Assembly: GCA_016934575.1 (NCBI GenBank)
Contig: JAFGSN010000224.1
Coordinates: 1-33,477 of the forward strand
Length of the DNA: 33,477 nt
Origin: Vicinamibacteria bacterium
Lineage (GTDB): Bacteria > Acidobacteriota > Vicinamibacteria > Fen-336
Direction of reading: 5' to 3'
Positions within the stretch are counted from its first letter, which is position 1. Each line of letters begins with the position of its first letter. Below are positions 32,404 to 33,477 of this stretch, in pieces. The notes beneath the pieces were generated by a model. The model made no database searches, was not told where the DNA came from, and saw only the letters and a program-made list of their open reading frames with translations. Position numbers and translations under genes: made by a program.

Positions 32404-32433
32404 TTGCCGGATCAAGCGAGTCGGTGTCAAAAT
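32404..32433 (+). promoter_or_regulatory. Possible leaderless promoter of the FGE-like/kinase unit
   Basis: TTGCCG (32404-32409), 18-bp spacer, CAAAAT (32428-32433), ending 7 nt before a GTG at 32441 that is in frame with the FGE-like protein. Each hexamer matches four of six consensus bases. Confidence 0.35.
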
Positions 32434-32440
32434 CGCGCGC

Positions 32441-33367
32441 GTGATAGTCTTTCGGCGGCGTGCGTATTGCGGATGGTTCGTCGGATTCATCCTGACCGTT
32501 GCGACAGCAAGCGTCGCGACGGTCGTCCAGAGAGGGCCTCTCAAGGAATCGGAACTCGTTTTCCTGATACAGTCAGGCGTCGCCACCAAACGTATCGAAA
32601 TCCTCGTCGCCCGTTACGGGCTCGATTTCATCCCGACCTCCGAACGCCTCGACGTCATTCGCAAGTCTGGAGGAGACCTGTCCCTGATCGCTGCGCTGGA
32701 AAGAGCCGGAGTCGGCGATAAAACCGCGTTGCGCTCCCCTGCGCCAACGATGACTCCGGCGATACAGGCGCCGCGTGTCCCCGGGATCGAGCCCCAGATG
32801 ATCCTCGTCACGGATGGTCCGGGCGAGAAGTATTACATCGCTCGATTCGAGACCACGAATGAACAATATCTGTCTTACTGTGAAAAGACGGGCGTCCGGC
32901 CTCCCAAAGCGCCATATTGGGGCACACCCCGTCGTCTCCCTGTCGTCAATGTCTCCTGGAAAGAAGCCGCGATGTTCGCGCGTTGGCTCTCGGAAGCCAC
33001 CGGACGGAGTTACCATTTACCGAGCGAAGCGGAATGGGAATACGCGGCGCGGGGCGGCGCCCGCATTCGCACGTATCCCTGGGGAGAAGCCAGCCCTGTC
33101 GGCCGCTGTTGCTTCGGGACCGGCAAGCTATGCCCCATTGGAAGTTTCGGCCCGAATGCTCTCGGCATTCACGATATGGTCGGCGGCGTTTATGAATGGT
33201 GTCGGGACCGTTTTACTCAAAAGAGCGCCGACCGTGTCATCCGCGGCGGGAGCTGGTCCGTTCCGGTAAGCAGCCCCGAACTGGTCGCCATCACGCGGCG
33301 CGAGGGCTTGAATCCGGACAAGAGGCGCAATGATGTCGGTTTTCGACTCGTGCGCACGGCGCCATGA
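32441..33367 (+). CDS. FGE-sulfatase-like (SUMF1-type) domain protein lacking the FGE cysteines
   Basis: 308 residues from the GTG at 32441; the frame is open further upstream, but only through the tRNA gene. A membrane anchor (about residues 10-30, CGWFVGFILTVATASVATVV) is followed by a small helical module (about 34-90, LKESELVFLIQSGVATKRIEILVARYGLDFIPTSERL). An FGE/SUMF1-type fold then covers about 119-306: NVSWKEAAMFARWLSEATGRSYHLPSEAEWEYAARGG, YPWGEA, GIHDMVGGVYEWCRD, RVIRGGSW. True formylglycine-generating enzymes carry two cysteines just after RGGSW; here the sequence is SVPVSSPELV with none, so sulfatase activation is unlikely. The stop overlaps the start of a Ser/Thr kinase (ATGA). 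Confidence 0.82.
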   Translation: MIVFRRRAYCGWFVGFILTVATASVATVVQRGPLKESELVFLIQSGVATKRIEILVARYGLDFIPTSERLDVIRKSGGDLSLIAALERAGVGDKTALRSPAPTMTPAIQAPRVPGIEPQMILVTDGPGEKYYIARFETTNEQYLSYCEKTGVRPPKAPYWGTPRRLPVVNVSWKEAAMFARWLSEATGRSYHLPSEAEWEYAARGGARIRTYPWGEASPVGRCCFGTGKLCPIGSFGPNALGIHDMVGGVYEWCRDRFTQKSADRVIRGGSWSVPVSSPELVAITRREGLNPDKRRNDVGFRLVRTAP

Positions 33368-33477
33368 AAACGCGCGAACCCATTCCGTCCGGCACGCGAC
33401 TCGGTCCATACGAGATCCTGGGAAACATCGGACAGGGAGGGATGAGCATCGTCTATCAGGCGCTCGACACCGGCCTC
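33364..33477 (+). CDS. Serine/threonine protein kinase, N-terminal fragment (runs off the window)
   Basis: 38 residues are visible: MKTREPIPSGTRLGPYEIL followed by GNIGQGGMSIVYQA. The G-x-G-x-x-G glycine-rich loop with MS-x-VY is typical of bacterial PknB/Hanks-type kinases. The ATG overlaps the FGE-like stop by 4 nt. The rest of the catalytic domain and any sensor domain lie outside the window. Confidence 0.88.
   Translation, partial: MKTREPIPSGTRLGPYEILGNIGQGGMSIVYQALDTGL

Noticed and set aside
32231-32440. Extended N-terminus of the FGE-like protein
   Set aside because: This part of the frame lies across the tRNA-Cys gene on the other strand; the GTG at 32441 behind a promoter is the more likely start.
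32134-32589. Minus-strand 151-aa open frame over the tRNA
   Set aside because: It reads through the whole tRNA-Cys gene and into the FGE-like gene; no domain recognised.
32441-33367. Annotation as a true formylglycine-generating (sulfatase-activating) enzyme
   Set aside because: The two catalytic cysteines expected just after RGGSW are absent.
1-33477. CRISPR arrays, insertion sequences, prophage or integron structures
   Set aside because: No regularly spaced repeats, transposase, integrase or terminal inverted repeats were found.

Overview
The window is about 33.5 kb of dense, GC-rich bacterial chromosome with mostly housekeeping content. I see no insertion sequence, prophage, CRISPR array or rRNA. 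The organism looks diderm (Gram-negative): there is an outer-membrane beta-barrel ending in phenylalanine, several secreted or lipoprotein-like TPR/HEAT proteins, a DegQ/HtrA-type periplasmic protease and a C-terminal processing protease. A Ser/Thr kinase coupled to a formylglycine-generating-enzyme-like protein, a TPR protein with an S-layer-homology tail and a transglutaminase/ABC-exporter cluster are typical of Acidobacteriota or a neighbouring deep phylum. That placement is inference from gene style, not from a marker gene.

Layout. 1-111 is the 3' end of an alpha/beta hydrolase. 413-1299 is a two-gene hypothetical unit, convergent with a minus-strand pair (YqaA/DedA membrane protein, then UMF1-type MFS transporter). 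aat (3454-4050) is divergent from that pair. Next, on the minus strand, comes a receiver-only response regulator translationally coupled to a PAP2 phosphatase. 5158-7637 is a two-gene SAM-cycle operon: an ArsR-methyltransferase fusion overlapping ahcY. rimI and tsaB (minus) face mutS (plus), which is followed by a coupled hsp20-htrA pair.

13192-19813 is a long minus-strand run: trmJ, tsaC, hflX, a TPR/SLH lipoprotein, a large membrane-anchored TPR protein and a Crp/Fnr regulator. The first four genes are butted or overlapping, so they form a translation/RNA-modification operon carrying an envelope protein. 20039-25843 (plus) is a probable envelope export cluster: polytopic membrane protein, membrane-anchored transglutaminase-like protein, ABC ATPase and ABC permease, followed by murB. 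26999-31231 (minus) holds ctp, a HEAT-repeat exported protein and a TPR lipoprotein. An outer-membrane barrel protein lies upstream of ctp, behind its own terminator. tRNA-Cys(GCA) with encoded CCA is divergent from an FGE-like gene that overlaps the start of a Ser/Thr kinase, which is cut by the window end.

Across the window, several genes (the 413 hypothetical, aat, mutS, the FGE-like gene, and less clearly hsp20 and dedA) have a -10-like hexamer only 6-12 nt before the start codon and no good Shine-Dalgarno. This suggests leaderless or near-leaderless transcripts. Others (ctp, the barrel protein, tsaB) have strong Shine-Dalgarno sequences. The most interesting candidates for follow-up are the transglutaminase/ABC cluster, the ArsR-methyltransferase/ahcY pair, the receiver-PAP2 pair and the cysteine-less FGE-like protein coupled to a kinase.
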